Assembly (NCBI GenBank): GCA_903872255.1
Contig: CAIQJW010000062.1
Location: 1 to 19,244, forward strand
Reading direction: 5' to 3'
Length of the DNA: 19,244 nt
Origin: an uncultured delta proteobacterium
GTDB lineage: Bacteria; Desulfobacterota; Syntrophorhabdia; Syntrophorhabdales; Syntrophorhabdaceae
Part shown: one piece after another, positions 7,043 through 16,007 of the stretch
Layout: every line of letters begins with the position of its first letter
Numbering within the stretch: the stretch's first letter is position 1
Program-made: the position numbers and the translations under genes
Notes under the pieces: model-generated
Told to the model about the DNA's origin: nothing
Seen by the model: the letters and a program-made list of their open reading frames with translations, nothing else
The model's database searches: none

Positions 7043-8815
7043 TTGGCACATTCTTTAGAGAGCCGGGTCCTTGCCGTGAATGGTCCCCTGATAACGGTAG
7101 AAGTGATCAGGGGTCACCATATAATGATGAATGAAGTCGCCTACGTCATGCACGGGGATATCGGCCTCAAAGCGGAAGTGATCAGGATACGGGGAAATAT
7201 GGCGTATATCCAGGTGTTTGAGAACACCGTGGGGGTGAAGGTGGGTGACCCCGTAGTTTTTACCGACGAACTCCTTTCCGCCACCCTGGGTCCGGGTATG
7301 CTCGGGCAGATCTATGACGGGCTCCAGAACCCGCTAAATGAACTCGATAACATCCAGGGTTTTTTTCTTCGGCGCGGCCACTACCTGAGCGCCCTCGACA
7401 CTTCTAAAAAATGGGAGTTCACACCGCTTGTGACGCAAGGGGCACGGGTAAAGGCTGGACAATATCTGGGAAGGGTCTCGGAGGGCATGTTTGATCATCA
7501 CATCATGGTTCCCCTTGCGCTTCAGGGCGGTTTTGAAGTGATGGATATAGCTGGCCCGGGCTCGTATACCGTGGAAGATATGATTGCCACGCTCAAAAAT
7601 GCCGAAGGTCGCGAGTCGCCGGTGTCGATGAAGCAGAAATGGCCGATCAAGCTTCCGATCCGCGCCTACAAGGAGCGGCTGTTGCCCGATCGTCCCCTGT
7701 TGACCCAGTGCCGCATGATCGATATCTTTTTCCCTATTGCCGAAGGGGGCACGGCGTGTATCCCCGGCCCTTTCGGAGCTGGAAAGACGGTTTTGCAGCA
7801 GATCATATCAAGGTATGCGCAGGCGGACATTGTCATCATCGTTGCCTGCGGAGAAAGGGCCGGGGAAGTTGTAGAGACTATACGCGATTTTCCGAAGTTG
7901 GAAGACCCAAAGACGGGCAGGTCTCTTATGGACCGAACGGTGATCATATGCAATACCTCATCTATGCCTGTTGCCGCTCGCGAAGCATCTATATATACAG
8001 GGGTTACCCTTGGGGAATACTACCGTCAGCTCGGTCTCAAGGTCCTTCTGCTTGCAGACAGCACATCGAGGTGGGCGCAGGCTTTGCGTGAGTCGTCGGC
8101 GCGAATGGAGGAGATCCCGGGAGAAGAGGCTTTTCCCGCCTATCTGGAAAGCCGGATCGCCGCTATCTACGAGAGGGCAGGCCTTGTCAAACTTTACAAC
8201 GATGTGACCGGTTCCCTGACGATGATCGGAAGTGTTTCCCCGGCGGGGGGGAACTTTGAAGAGCCGGTCACGCAGAATACGCTCAAAGTTGTCGGTGCCT
8301 TCTATGGATTGTCAAGGGCAAGGTCGGATCAGAGGCGTTATCCGGCGATAGACCCCATGATATCATGGAGCATCTATCTGAAACAGATGGAGGCATCGCT
8401 TAGCCTACTTCATCCGAAATGGAGAACCCTCATCGAAGAAGCCCGGGAGCTTTTGTATCGGGGGAACGACATACATCAGATGATGCTGGTGATCGGAGAG
8501 GAAAGTATAAGCATCGAGGACCTGATAATCCTCTTGAAGGCAGAGACAGTAGACGCAGTCTGCCTCCAGCAGGATTCTTTCGACGCCGTGGACAGGGCGA
8601 CGCCCAGGGAGAGGCAGGTGGACGATTTTCTCCTTCTCATGGACATGGTACACACAACATTTTCTTTTGAGAACAGGGAGGAATGCAAAAAGGAGATGAC
8701 GCGCCTCCGGAACAATTTTTTCCAGATGAAGTATTATCCGTTCAAGTCTGATGGATATCAGAAATACAGGCAAGAGATCAGAGAGATTCTTGAAGAGAGG
8801 GTGAAGGTAGAATGA
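7043..8815 (+). CDS. atpA: V-type ATPase catalytic subunit A
   Basis: Nucleotide-hydrolysing subunit of the cytoplasmic head (three A and three B). The 590 residues show an N-terminal beta-barrel (about 1-75), the bulge domain typical of A subunits (about 110-190), a nucleotide-binding core and a helical C-terminus. Walker A is GPFGAGKT (242-249, Lys248). The catalytic glutamate lies in ACGERAGEV (Glu271) and Walker B in [11 protein letters not shown] (Asp339). The P-loop has Ala where many A subunits have Ser (GPFGSGKT). Translation starts at TTG 7043, with GGAGG (7031-7035) 7 nt upstream; the preceding gene ends 3 bp before. The 3' end overlaps atpB by 4 bp (ATGA), pointing to coupled translation. 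Confidence 0.97.
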   Translation: MAHSLESRVLAVNGPLITVEVIRGHHIMMNEVAYVMHGDIGLKAEVIRIRGNMAYIQVFENTVGVKVGDPVVFTDELLSATLGPGMLGQIYDGLQNPLNELDNIQGFFLRRGHYLSALDTSKKWEFTPLVTQGARVKAGQYLGRVSEGMFDHHIMVPLALQGGFEVMDIAGPGSYTVEDMIATLKNAEGRESPVSMKQKWPIKLPIRAYKERLLPDRPLLTQCRMIDIFFPIAEGGTACIPGPFGAGKTVLQQIISRYAQADIVIIVACGERAGEVVETIRDFPKLEDPKTGRSLMDRTVIICNTSSMPVAAREASIYTGVTLGEYYRQLGLKVLLLADSTSRWAQALRESSARMEEIPGEEAFPAYLESRIAAIYERAGLVKLYNDVTGSLTMIGSVSPAGGNFEEPVTQNTLKVVGAFYGLSRARSDQRRYPAIDPMISWSIYLKQMEASLSLLHPKWRTLIEEARELLYRGNDIHQMMLVIGEESISIEDLIILLKAETVDAVCLQQDSFDAVDRATPRERQVDDFLLLMDMVHTTFSFENREECKKEMTRLRNNFFQMKYYPFKSDGYQKYRQEIREILEERVKVE

Positions 8816-10134
8816 TCGTCGAATACACTCAGATCACCAGCATTCAGGGAGACATCATTGCCGTCGAAGCAAAGGACATCAGGTACGGGGAACTGGCGGC
8901 CGTAAGAAGCCGGCTGAGAACATCTCTTGCCCAGGTGATCAGGCTGCGCGGAAACGAGGTGCTCCTCCAGGTCTTTGCCGGGGCCAAGGGCATTTCGACG
9001 GGCGACAGGGTGCGTTTTCTGGGTCATCCCATGCAAGTCACTTATGGCGACGCGATGCTGGGAAGGGTATTCAATGGCTCAGGTCTCCCCCTTGATGCGG
9101 GACCGGATCTCAGGTCGTATCCGCGCCACGAGGTCGGCGGGCCATCGGTGAACCCTGTCAAGCGCATCATTCCACGCGGGTTCATTGAGACAAGGGTACC
9201 TATGATCGATGTGTTCAATCCTCTGGTTGAGAGTCAGAAACTCCCAATCTTCGCGGCCGCAGGCGAACCGTACAACGAACTCCTGACCAGGGTCGGGATA
9301 CGCGCCAATGCCGATGTCGTTATTCTCGGAGGGATAGGCCTGAAACATGATGAGTACCTGAAATTTCGGCATGCTTTCGAAGAGGCCGGAGTGCTGCCGA
9401 GAACAGTGATGTTCATCCATACCGCTTCGGATCCCGTGGTGGAGAGACTCCTTGTACCGGACATGTCTCTTGCGCTGGCGGAACAGTTCGGGGTCAGCGG
9501 CAAGAGGGTGCTCGTTCTCCTGTCAGACATGACGGCATTTGCCGATGCAATGAAAGAGGTGGCTATTTCAATGGACCAGGTTCCCTCGAACCTGGGCTAT
9601 CCGGGCTCCCTTTACAGTGATCTTGCGGCCAGGTATGAGAAGGCGGTCGATTTCGAAGGGGCAGGGAGCATCACGATCCTTGCAGTGACCACGATGCCCG
9701 GCGACGACGTCACCCATCCTGTCCCGGACAATACCGGCTATATCACGGAAGGCCAGTTCTATCTCAAGAACGGCGTCGTAGAGCCCTTTGGCTCGCTTTC
9801 CCGTCTCAAACAGCTTGTCGTCGGAAGTGTGACAAGGGAAGATCACGGCTATATCATGAACAGCATGATCAGACTTTTCGCCAGAAGCAGAGAAGTGGAA
9901 CAAAAGCTCGCCATGGGCTTCGAAAAGACTGAGGATGATGAGCGTTTCTTGAAATATGGCAGGCTTTTCTATGATCGGTTCATGGATCTCAAGGTCGATA
10001 TCGGCCTCAACTCGGCTCTGGATTTGGGATGGAAGACGTTGGCCGAATGCTTCAATCCCGACGAGGTGGGGATCAAACAGTCGATGATCGATGGGTACTG
10101 GCCTGGACAAGGTCGATCAGAATTTGGGGATTAA
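8812..10134 (+). CDS. atpB: V-type ATPase regulatory (non-catalytic) subunit B
   Basis: Alternates with A in the head. The 440-residue protein has the B-subunit features: no intact P-loop (the equivalent segment is [10 protein letters not shown], about 147-155), [18 protein letters not shown] (233-250), a [17 protein letters not shown] motif (262-278), and GSLSRL (327-332), whose Arg331 is the likely arginine finger reaching into the A-site. Compared with common B subunits, PSNLGYPG replaces the usual PSRRGYPG, a divergence shared at least in style with the rest of this operon. ATG 8812 overlaps the atpA stop and the TAA stop shares one base with the atpD ATG (TAATG). Both junctions suggest translational coupling. 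Confidence 0.96.
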   Translation: MIVEYTQITSIQGDIIAVEAKDIRYGELAAVRSRLRTSLAQVIRLRGNEVLLQVFAGAKGISTGDRVRFLGHPMQVTYGDAMLGRVFNGSGLPLDAGPDLRSYPRHEVGGPSVNPVKRIIPRGFIETRVPMIDVFNPLVESQKLPIFAAAGEPYNELLTRVGIRANADVVILGGIGLKHDEYLKFRHAFEEAGVLPRTVMFIHTASDPVVERLLVPDMSLALAEQFGVSGKRVLVLLSDMTAFADAMKEVAISMDQVPSNLGYPGSLYSDLAARYEKAVDFEGAGSITILAVTTMPGDDVTHPVPDNTGYITEGQFYLKNGVVEPFGSLSRLKQLVVGSVTREDHGYIMNSMIRLFARSREVEQKLAMGFEKTEDDERFLKYGRLFYDRFMDLKVDIGLNSALDLGWKTLAECFNPDEVGIKQSMIDGYWPGQGRSEFGD

Positions 10135-10742
10135 TGGAAGAACGGGTCAGGCTCAACAAGGTTTCTCTCCGGGAACAGAAACAGAAGATGGTGCTGTACG
10201 GTCGTTTTTTGCCTGTCCTTGCGGCAAAAAAACAACACCACCTGATGCAGTAGTCCATTGTTCGAACGGAGATGGATGACCAGAGAGGCCTCATGGAGGA
10301 GACTATGGAGGAGATCACATCCTTCGGCTCCGTGTACCGCATGATGGAGGATGTCCTGCGATACCACATCTCCATAAAGGAGGTCCGCTTTTCCCATCGG
10401 AACATTGCCGGCTTGAAGATGCGGGAATTTCGTGAAGTTGTCTTTCATGAACCGGGATACAGCCTCTTTGTGACGCCATACAGTTTTGACCACGTACTGT
10501 CCCGGATGAGATATGTGATATCGCTCAGGGAAAAGATCAAGATGCTTGAAGAGCAGTTCCGGGGGCTTGAAAAGGAATTCAGGAAAGCGAGCCAGCGTAT
10601 CAACCTTTACGAACAGAGACTGATCCCGCGTTGCAAAGAGGCCGTCAGAAGGATCAATGTTCATCTCCAGGATCAGCAGGCAGCGGCGGTAGGTGTTGCG
10701 AAAACGGCAAAGATGTTGGGCGAAGAGGGCTCGTATTACTAA
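10134..10742 (+). pseudogene. atpD: V-type ATPase subunit D, interrupted by an in-frame TAG codon
   Basis: Subunit D is the central rotor shaft. From ATG 10134 the frame reads [19 protein letters not shown] then YGRFLPVLAAKKQHHLMQ, the standard N-terminal helix of subunit D. It hits TAG at 10251-10253 (codon 40) and continues in the same frame without any indel (SIVRTEMDDQRG) to the expected C-terminal helix (INLYEQRLIPRCKEAVRRI, then VGVAKTAKMLGEE) and TAA at 10740-10742. The total of 202 codons is normal for the family, so only one codon is wrong. Restart at ATG 10272 would lose the N-terminal helix; GGAG directly abuts that ATG, with no proper spacing. Explanations are a nonsense mutation, a sequencing error, or readthrough/suppression. 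TAG is used as a normal stop by six other genes here. Confidence 0.85.
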
Positions 10743-10786
10743 ACCGGTGATACACGGCTGAAACAATAAGCAAAAGGGAGTTCTAA

Positions 10787-12610
10787 TTGGCCATAGCGAA
10801 GATGAAAAGGGTCTTTATCGTTGGCCTTGTTGATGACAAGGATAAGACCCTGGAGTTTATTCGGGGCACGGGTGTTCTTCATGTTGAGCCGATCAACAAA
10901 CTGACCGGTGGGGCTGAAAGCAGGAGTATCGCCATTGTCCAGGAAATGAGAAGGACCTGGCGGGCATATGAATCTGTCAAAGGATTTGCACAGCATAAGA
11001 AGATGATCGACATACCCCTCACTGTTGACGAGGTATTGCCGTTCTGTGAAAGGCAGCTTGCCGCCCTGAGTGAGGCCCGTACCAGGCGCATGACACTTGA
11101 AAAAATGAGCGGGGAACTCCTTGAATGGGGCGACTTCGATCCTTCCATCCTCAGCGAACTGGAAAAAGACGGGGTTTTCGTTCAAAGGTTCAGGGCCCAT
11201 ACGGCAGATATCGATGAACATGCCTTTTCACACGATACGTTCCTGCAGATCGTGAGTCGTAAACCGGTGCCCCATTTCTTCACTATAACCACTGGCGCCC
11301 CTATCGAGTTGCCATGGGCAAGGCTGCTTAAAAATCCCGAAATGAGTTTGACGGATGCGGCTCGCGAGATACGTTCTCTTGCGGATAAAGAGGAAGAGAT
11401 CGATGCTGAACTTGCAGGTGTCAGAGACAGGGTAGAGGTATTGAAAAGCCAGTACATCAATTTGTTAAACGAAGCCAATTACACGGAGTGCCTGGGTTCT
11501 CTATATGAAGAAGAACTGCTTTTCGGTCTTCAGGGCTGGATTCCTCTGGATATCGAAGATGATTTTTTTCGTCAGGCGGCGGGCACGGAACTTGCCGTAA
11601 CTGTGACCACAAGAGACCCCGGGGAAGACGAAAAGCCGCCGGTACTGCTCAGGAGCAACTGGATCTTCGAGAGAATCAGGCCTCTCATGAGGCTTTATGG
11701 ATTGCCCGACTACCGGAGCATCGATCCTTCATACTTCTTTGCCCCCTTTATGATCCTTTTTTTCGGCATCTGTCTTGGTGACGCAGGTTACGGGGCAGTT
11801 TTCTGGCTGGCCTCTTTGTTGATCGAAAAATACTTCGGTTCCTCCCATGAAGGTCTCCCGCTGGTGATGAAGCTTTGCCGGTCCTTTTCCCTTGCGGCAA
11901 TTGTGATAGGCATCATTACCGGGTCGGTCTTCGGATACAATTTTGAGTCCCGACAGTGGATCGTTGTCGATATCCACCAGGAGTTCGGCGACCCTATGAT
12001 CCTTTTTTACGCGAGTCTCGCCCTGGGTTTGATCCACCTGACCATTTCGTACTTAATGGGTATCGTTCAGAGTGTTTCGAGGATCGATCGACTCCAGAAG
12101 GCAGGCCTGCTCGGCGTGCTGTGGGGTGGGGCCATCCTGATAAGCCGGGCTATATGGTTTTCCGAACCCACCTTGCAGCTGAACCTTCCCTTGTACTACA
12201 GCGGGTTGGTGTTCCTTGCGGCAGGTGTATTTCTGAACCTGTTTTTTGCATCCGAGGACAAGAATTGGGTGATCAGGCTCGGGTTGGGACTTTTTAACGT
12301 TTACGGTTTGACGGGCCTTGTCGGTGATCTGCTCTCCTATGCCCGCCTTTTTGGCCTGGGCATAGCGACGACTGCCATCGCTTCGGTGATGAACACCCTG
12401 GCGGGCATGGTTTATCAGGCGGCAGGCCCTGTCATCGGCGTCGTCCTTGCAGTCTTGATTCTTATTCTGGGACACACTTTCAACCTGGTGCTCTCTATTC
12501 TGGGCAGCGTTGTGCACTCGGCGCGGCTCCATTTTGTAGAGGCTTTCAAGAACTTTTACCAGGGAGGGGGGACGGAGTATAAACCATTTAAAGTGAAAAG
12601 GGGTTCATAA
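10787..12610 (+). CDS. atpI: V-type ATPase membrane subunit I (a subunit)
   Basis: The stator subunit that forms the ion half-channels beside the proteolipid ring. In the 607 residues a cytoplasmic N-terminal half (about 1-310, with helical segments near 90-110 and 190-225) precedes about seven or eight membrane helices. The key channel arginine lies in DLLSYARLFGLGIA (Arg520), and the C-terminus carries HSARLHFVEAFKNFYQGGG (Arg580). These correspond to the two functional arginines of Enterococcus NtpI. The start is TTG 10787, behind AAAAGGGAG and giving MAIAKMKRVFIVGL; ATG 10802 is possible but has no better site. It lies 44 bp after atpD, the widest gap in the operon, and is followed at once by atpK. 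Confidence 0.95.
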   Translation: MAIAKMKRVFIVGLVDDKDKTLEFIRGTGVLHVEPINKLTGGAESRSIAIVQEMRRTWRAYESVKGFAQHKKMIDIPLTVDEVLPFCERQLAALSEARTRRMTLEKMSGELLEWGDFDPSILSELEKDGVFVQRFRAHTADIDEHAFSHDTFLQIVSRKPVPHFFTITTGAPIELPWARLLKNPEMSLTDAAREIRSLADKEEEIDAELAGVRDRVEVLKSQYINLLNEANYTECLGSLYEEELLFGLQGWIPLDIEDDFFRQAAGTELAVTVTTRDPGEDEKPPVLLRSNWIFERIRPLMRLYGLPDYRSIDPSYFFAPFMILFFGICLGDAGYGAVFWLASLLIEKYFGSSHEGLPLVMKLCRSFSLAAIVIGIITGSVFGYNFESRQWIVVDIHQEFGDPMILFYASLALGLIHLTISYLMGIVQSVSRIDRLQKAGLLGVLWGGAILISRAIWFSEPTLQLNLPLYYSGLVFLAAGVFLNLFFASEDKNWVIRLGLGLFNVYGLTGLVGDLLSYARLFGLGIATTAIASVMNTLAGMVYQAAGPVIGVVLAVLILILGHTFNLVLSILGSVVHSARLHFVEAFKNFYQGGGTEYKPFKVKRGS

Positions 12611-12611
12611 C

Positions 12612-13124
12612 ATGACAAAAAACATTCGGATCCTTGTGATATCTTTCGCCCTGGTGCTTGTTGGCGGTTTTTTTACGGCTGCGCTTGCTCAGGCACAACC
12701 GGGCCAAAAGGAAACGGCGGTTCTGATTGCGAAGATCATCATGGGTTTCAGCCTTTCGTTGGGCCTTGCAGGTTCGGCGGTGGGCCTGAGCATTTCGTTC
12801 TCAGCCCTGTTAGGAGGAGGACAGGAAAACTTTTTCAAGAACATCGCAGTTGCCCTCATGCCGTCCACACAGGGCATCTATTCGATAGTTGTGCTCTTTG
12901 CCAATATGGAAGGACTCACATCGGATCCCTACACTGCGGCCGGGAAGTCGGCTATCTTCGGGTTTACCATGTTCTTTAGCGCCTGGTACCAGGGTGTCGT
13001 GTGCGCGGCGGGTATCAGAAGTATTCTCGAAGAGAAGAATACCCTGGCAAATGCGATGGTTTCAGGGGCAATGCCGGAGACATACGCGGTCTTCGCCCTC
13101 GTAATGACGTTCATTATGAAATAG
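12612..13124 (+). CDS. atpK: V-type ATPase proteolipid subunit K, Na+-site residues conserved
   Basis: Rotor-ring subunit of four core helices (two fused hairpins), one ion-binding glutamate per subunit. In the 170 residues, hairpin 1 has GLAGSAVGLSISFSALL and MPSTQGIYS; hairpin 2 has SAWYQGVVCAAGI and AMPETYAVFAL. Thr86, Gln87, Gln127 and Glu156 match Thr64, Gln65, Gln110 and Glu139 that hold Na+ in Enterococcus hirae NtpK; Gln127 to Glu156 has the identical 29-residue spacing, and Met83 takes the place of Leu61. This suggests a Na+-coupled enzyme, although such sets can also occur in H+ enzymes. Residues 1-28 form an extra hydrophobic segment ending ALAQAQ, like a cleavable signal peptide. 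It starts 1 bp after atpI and ends the operon in TAG. No terminator is visible in the 88 bp before kup. Confidence 0.94.
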   Translation: MTKNIRILVISFALVLVGGFFTAALAQAQPGQKETAVLIAKIIMGFSLSLGLAGSAVGLSISFSALLGGGQENFFKNIAVALMPSTQGIYSIVVLFANMEGLTSDPYTAAGKSAIFGFTMFFSAWYQGVVCAAGIRSILEEKNTLANAMVSGAMPETYAVFALVMTFIMK

Positions 13125-13212
13125 CCCCCGCTCAAATTGTGTCAGACATCTTCCGGTTTTACAATCACAAGAGGAGTCTCGCAGTTCTCTCCCTGTGGCC
13201 ATGATCCGGGGT

Positions 13213-15048
13213 TCACATTTCAACGCGGGTCACGACCCCGTGCAGCTTGTTCAGGGGAAGGTCGTGAAACTGGATGAACGGGGGGGTAAGTCTCTTCAAT
13301 GTCGAGAATATTTTCCAGATAGGTTTATCTGTGGCGATCTCCTCCAGGCCGTAAAAGATGACCTTTTCATTTATCCCCGCCTCTTGAAGGATCTTTTCGA
13401 TCTCGACGACCTCCATGTATCCCATCGTTATCTCGAAGACCTCGAGGCCTTCCGCCGGGGGTTCCTGGAACGTGCTGTTTACACCGAACGGGTTGTCGAG
13501 GGTCCTTATCGATACGATGATGTTGGTTTCATAGATGATATTGTTCCGGAACATCGTATGGACAATATACGGCGGTATGAATTTCGGGTCCCGGGCGAAA
13601 TATAAGGCAACACCGCTGATCTTATTGAGTTCGCGGTATACCTGATTGTAGCTTTCGAGGAACACGTCGAGGGGGAGCGGCCGGATCGTCCGGTAAAGCT
13701 TCCGCTGCCCGGCCGTGTAGATAAGCATGATGATAAGCGGTATAAGAGCAATTATTATGGACCAGTACCCGCCATGAGGGATCTTGTACATGTTGGAGAC
13801 AAGGAAGATTAGATCGACGATCGTTACAAGGATGGAAACGGCCATCTGGAGACGTTTCCGGAGAAAATAGAAGATCGCCGTCATCATGATGCCTGTAAGG
13901 GTCATCGTTCCCGTGACTGCAAGACCGTACGCCGCTGCAAGTTTGTGAGATTCCCGAAATTCGTACATGATGAAAAGCACGGATATCAGCAGGAACCAGT
14001 TGACGAAGCCGATATATATCTGGGAGCGCAATGCCGTCGAGGTATAATCGATCTTGAACATGGGGAGCAGCCGGGTATTTATCCCCTGGTAGACTATGGA
14101 GAACATACCGCTTATCAGGGCCTGGGATGCAATGACTGTCGCAATGATGCTCAGGACGAGGAAAGGAACGTAAAGAAGGACAGATTGACTTAAGACCATC
14201 CCGAAAAGGATATTCGTTCCCGTAGGATGGCGCAATATGTAAGACCCTTGCCCGAGGTAACACAGCGCAAGCGCAATAAACACGAAATACCACGCCCTCA
14301 GGATGGGCTTCCTTCCGAGGTGACCCATGTCGGCATATAATGCCTCGCCTCCCGTGGCGCACAATATGACCTCGGAAAGGACAAAGAACCCGGCGATACC
14401 GTTCTGGTAGAGGAATTTTATCGCATAATAGGGGTTTATGGCCTTGATGACCGATGGGGTATGGATGATCGAAAGGATGCCGGATATGGAGATAGTCAGG
14501 AACCATATGAGCATCAATGGCCCGAACGCCGCCGCAACCTTGTCGGTCCCTTTCTTTTGAAAGGCAAAAAGCACAATTGCTATAATGGCAGCCACAATGA
14601 TCAATGTTGTCTGTTTCGTTCCGGCGAAACCCGGGATGAGAAGTATGCCCTCGACCGCGCTCAATATACTGATCGCGGGCGTGATAACGCCGTCGCCGAC
14701 CAGGAGGGAAATACCTATATAGGTTATGATCGTGACAAAGACCATCGAGCGGGTCTTTTTCAAAAGGCGAACGAGAATGCCCCGCAGCACGAACGCGCCG
14801 CCTTCGCCTTTTTCTCCCAGGCTCATCGCGAGCCAGGCATATTCCACAGAGACCAGTATTGTCAGGGTCCAGACAATAAGCGACAGTACTCCCATGACAT
14901 TTGCTTCAGTGGGTTTCAGCAGTATAAAAAGAATGGTCAGGGTATATATCGGGCTTGTACCGATATCCCCAAAGACAAGGCCGAGGGACCGGATGATCTC
15001 CTTCACGGCCGTAGCCTTCGTTTGAACTGGTGATGGGGTGTTAATCAT
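13213..15048 (-). CDS. kup: KUP-family potassium transporter
   Basis: Low-affinity K+ uptake, probably K+/H+ symport, at the inner membrane. The 611 residues match the family length (E. coli Kup 622). Near the N-terminus is SLGLVFGDIGTSPIYT (21-36), the family signature. LLVGDGVITPAISILSAVEG and GGEALYADMGHLGR (later helices) are also diagnostic. About 12 membrane helices fill residues 20-450, followed by a cytoplasmic C-terminal domain of about 150 residues (PFIQFHDLPLNKLHGVVTRVEM at the end). The chosen start is ATG 15048, with only a weak GGGAAAG upstream. It converges on the V-ATPase operon. K+ uptake beside Na+ pumps makes physiological sense but the gene is transcribed separately. Confidence 0.97.
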   Translation of the reverse strand: MINTPSPVQTKATAVKEIIRSLGLVFGDIGTSPIYTLTILFILLKPTEANVMGVLSLIVWTLTILVSVEYAWLAMSLGEKGEGGAFVLRGILVRLLKKTRSMVFVTIITYIGISLLVGDGVITPAISILSAVEGILLIPGFAGTKQTTLIIVAAIIAIVLFAFQKKGTDKVAAAFGPLMLIWFLTISISGILSIIHTPSVIKAINPYYAIKFLYQNGIAGFFVLSEVILCATGGEALYADMGHLGRKPILRAWYFVFIALALCYLGQGSYILRHPTGTNILFGMVLSQSVLLYVPFLVLSIIATVIASQALISGMFSIVYQGINTRLLPMFKIDYTSTALRSQIYIGFVNWFLLISVLFIMYEFRESHKLAAAYGLAVTGTMTLTGIMMTAIFYFLRKRLQMAVSILVTIVDLIFLVSNMYKIPHGGYWSIIIALIPLIIMLIYTAGQRKLYRTIRPLPLDVFLESYNQVYRELNKISGVALYFARDPKFIPPYIVHTMFRNNIIYETNIIVSIRTLDNPFGVNSTFQEPPAEGLEVFEITMGYMEVVEIEKILQEAGINEKVIFYGLEEIATDKPIWKIFSTLKRLTPPFIQFHDLPLNKLHGVVTRVEM

Positions 15049-15068
15049 TTTGCGTTTTAAACTTTCCC

Positions 15069-15098
15069 ATTGTAGGATAAAACCGATCTAAAAAGCAA
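15069..15098 (-). promoter_or_regulatory. candidate promoter for kup
   Basis: On the minus strand TTGCTT (15098-15093), an 18-nt spacer and TACAAT (15074-15069). The -10 matches 5 of 6. A start near 15062 gives a short leader of about 14 nt to ATG 15048. It lies in the 313-bp divergent interval 15049-15361, which otherwise holds the HTH-gene promoter and AT-rich DNA. Confidence 0.35.
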
Positions 15099-15213
15099 CA
15101 TGTGACGGCGGTCAAGCCTCCAGAAATGCATTGACATGGCGGATGCCATTTTTTATATTGTGATCGATAACGGGCAATCTTTTATGGGCTTTAACAGGAA
15201 AGCTGAAATTTCG

Positions 15214-15242
15214 TTGACAGCTTTTTTAGAATAAGTTCTAAT
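15214..15242 (+). promoter_or_regulatory. near-consensus sigma70 promoter of the HTH/AAA gene pair
   Basis: TTGACA (15214-15219), a 17-nt spacer and TCTAAT (15237-15242): a perfect -35, optimal spacing and a -10 with one mismatch. It is the best promoter in the window. The transcript would start near 15249, leaving a very AT-rich leader of about 110 nt. That leader holds a small hairpin, GCATTT (15315-15320) with AAATGC (15327-15332), before the AAGGGGAG ribosome-binding site. Confidence 0.7.
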
Positions 15243-15361
15243 GTACTTAAACTTGTTTCTAAAAGTAATTTAATATAGAATGCACATAAATATCGGTTTT
15301 AAAAGTAAAGTAAAGCATTTTTGGGGAAATGCGATAATAAAAATGTAAATGAAGGGGAGTC

Positions 15362-15931
15362 ATGGAAAAGATCTGCATCGTCAAGCGAAGAAAGACAACA
15401 GCATCGATTTCACAGGACCCTGTCGTTGAAATTCATACAACTCCTCCCGCTACCGGTCCGGTCAGCGATCAGGAAGTGGTCCAGATAGAACAGATACCCG
15501 AGGTATCTTCTCCGAGCCCCATGATAGCCTCCCCGGAGAGTTTTAATATCCAGGATGGCGATCACCTTATCTTCAAGGAAGTCACTGGCGAAGAAGAGCA
15601 GATCTTCTCGATCCAGCTAAGTCCCGAGCAATCCCAGGTCGTCCAGTCGATGAATTGCATCAAAGATCTCTTGAGCGGCAAACATCATGGGGTGAAGATG
15701 TCCATGGAAGAGACCGCGGATGGAAGCACGGCTTTCAATTTTCATTTTAAACCTGTTTATACTACGCGTATGCTCAACCCGAACGATGTGTCGGTAATGC
15801 TTCAGATAGGCAAGAGCATGCTATATCGTCTGGTGAAAGAAAAGGAAATCAAAAGCTACAAGATTGGCAAGCTCAGGAGATTTCTCCTCGAAGATGTCGT
15901 TGACTATCTGAGCAAAAGCGTGCAGATGTAG
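15362..15931 (+). CDS. excisionase/MerR-like helix-turn-helix protein
   Basis: A 189-residue protein with two parts. Residues 1-70 are low-complexity and polar (Pro, Ser, Thr, Glu, Val), followed by a middle section (about 60-130: FNIQDGDHLIFKEVTGEEEQIFSIQLS) that I do not recognise. The C-terminal 55 residues are a small winged HTH of the excisionase type: MLNPNDVSVMLQIGKSMLYRLVKE, then the wing KSYKIGKLRRFLLEDVVDYL. Such domains bind DNA in regulators and in recombination directionality factors; no integrase or other mobile gene is nearby, so a regulator or DNA-tethering role is likelier. The AAA-ATPase gene follows 76 bp later. They probably form one transcript from the strong promoter upstream. 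Confidence 0.75.
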   Translation: MEKICIVKRRKTTASISQDPVVEIHTTPPATGPVSDQEVVQIEQIPEVSSPSPMIASPESFNIQDGDHLIFKEVTGEEEQIFSIQLSPEQSQVVQSMNCIKDLLSGKHHGVKMSMEETADGSTAFNFHFKPVYTTRMLNPNDVSVMLQIGKSMLYRLVKEKEIKSYKIGKLRRFLLEDVVDYLSKSVQM

Positions 15932-16007
15932 TCCTGCGGCATCGAATTGTTATGAGGACCAGACAGGCGGATAGCGCTTCTGCCTGACAGAAGGAGGACA
16001 TAACATA

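Noticed and set aside
9568..10110. 180-residue antisense frame inside atpB
   Set aside because: Shadow of a conserved gene, with no start signals and no recognisable motif.
10134..10742. Genome-wide reassignment of TAG to an amino acid
   Set aside because: TAG ends ispG, the NhaD-like gene, DUF2764, atpK, the HTH gene and the AAA gene at the expected lengths, so it is a regular stop here; only site-specific readthrough remains possible.
13622..14506. 294-residue minus-strand frame inside kup
   Set aside because: Out-of-frame shadow of kup with a His/Arg/Pro-rich product; kup itself is unmistakable in the other frame.
15362..15931. Excisionase of a prophage or integrative element
   Set aside because: No integrase, att-like direct repeats or phage genes nearby; the HTH domain type is also common in ordinary regulators.
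15932..16007. CAGGC...GCCTG dyad between the HTH and AAA genes as a terminator
   Set aside because: Only about 5 bp, no T-run, and it lies just before the AAGGAGG site; cotranscription is more likely.
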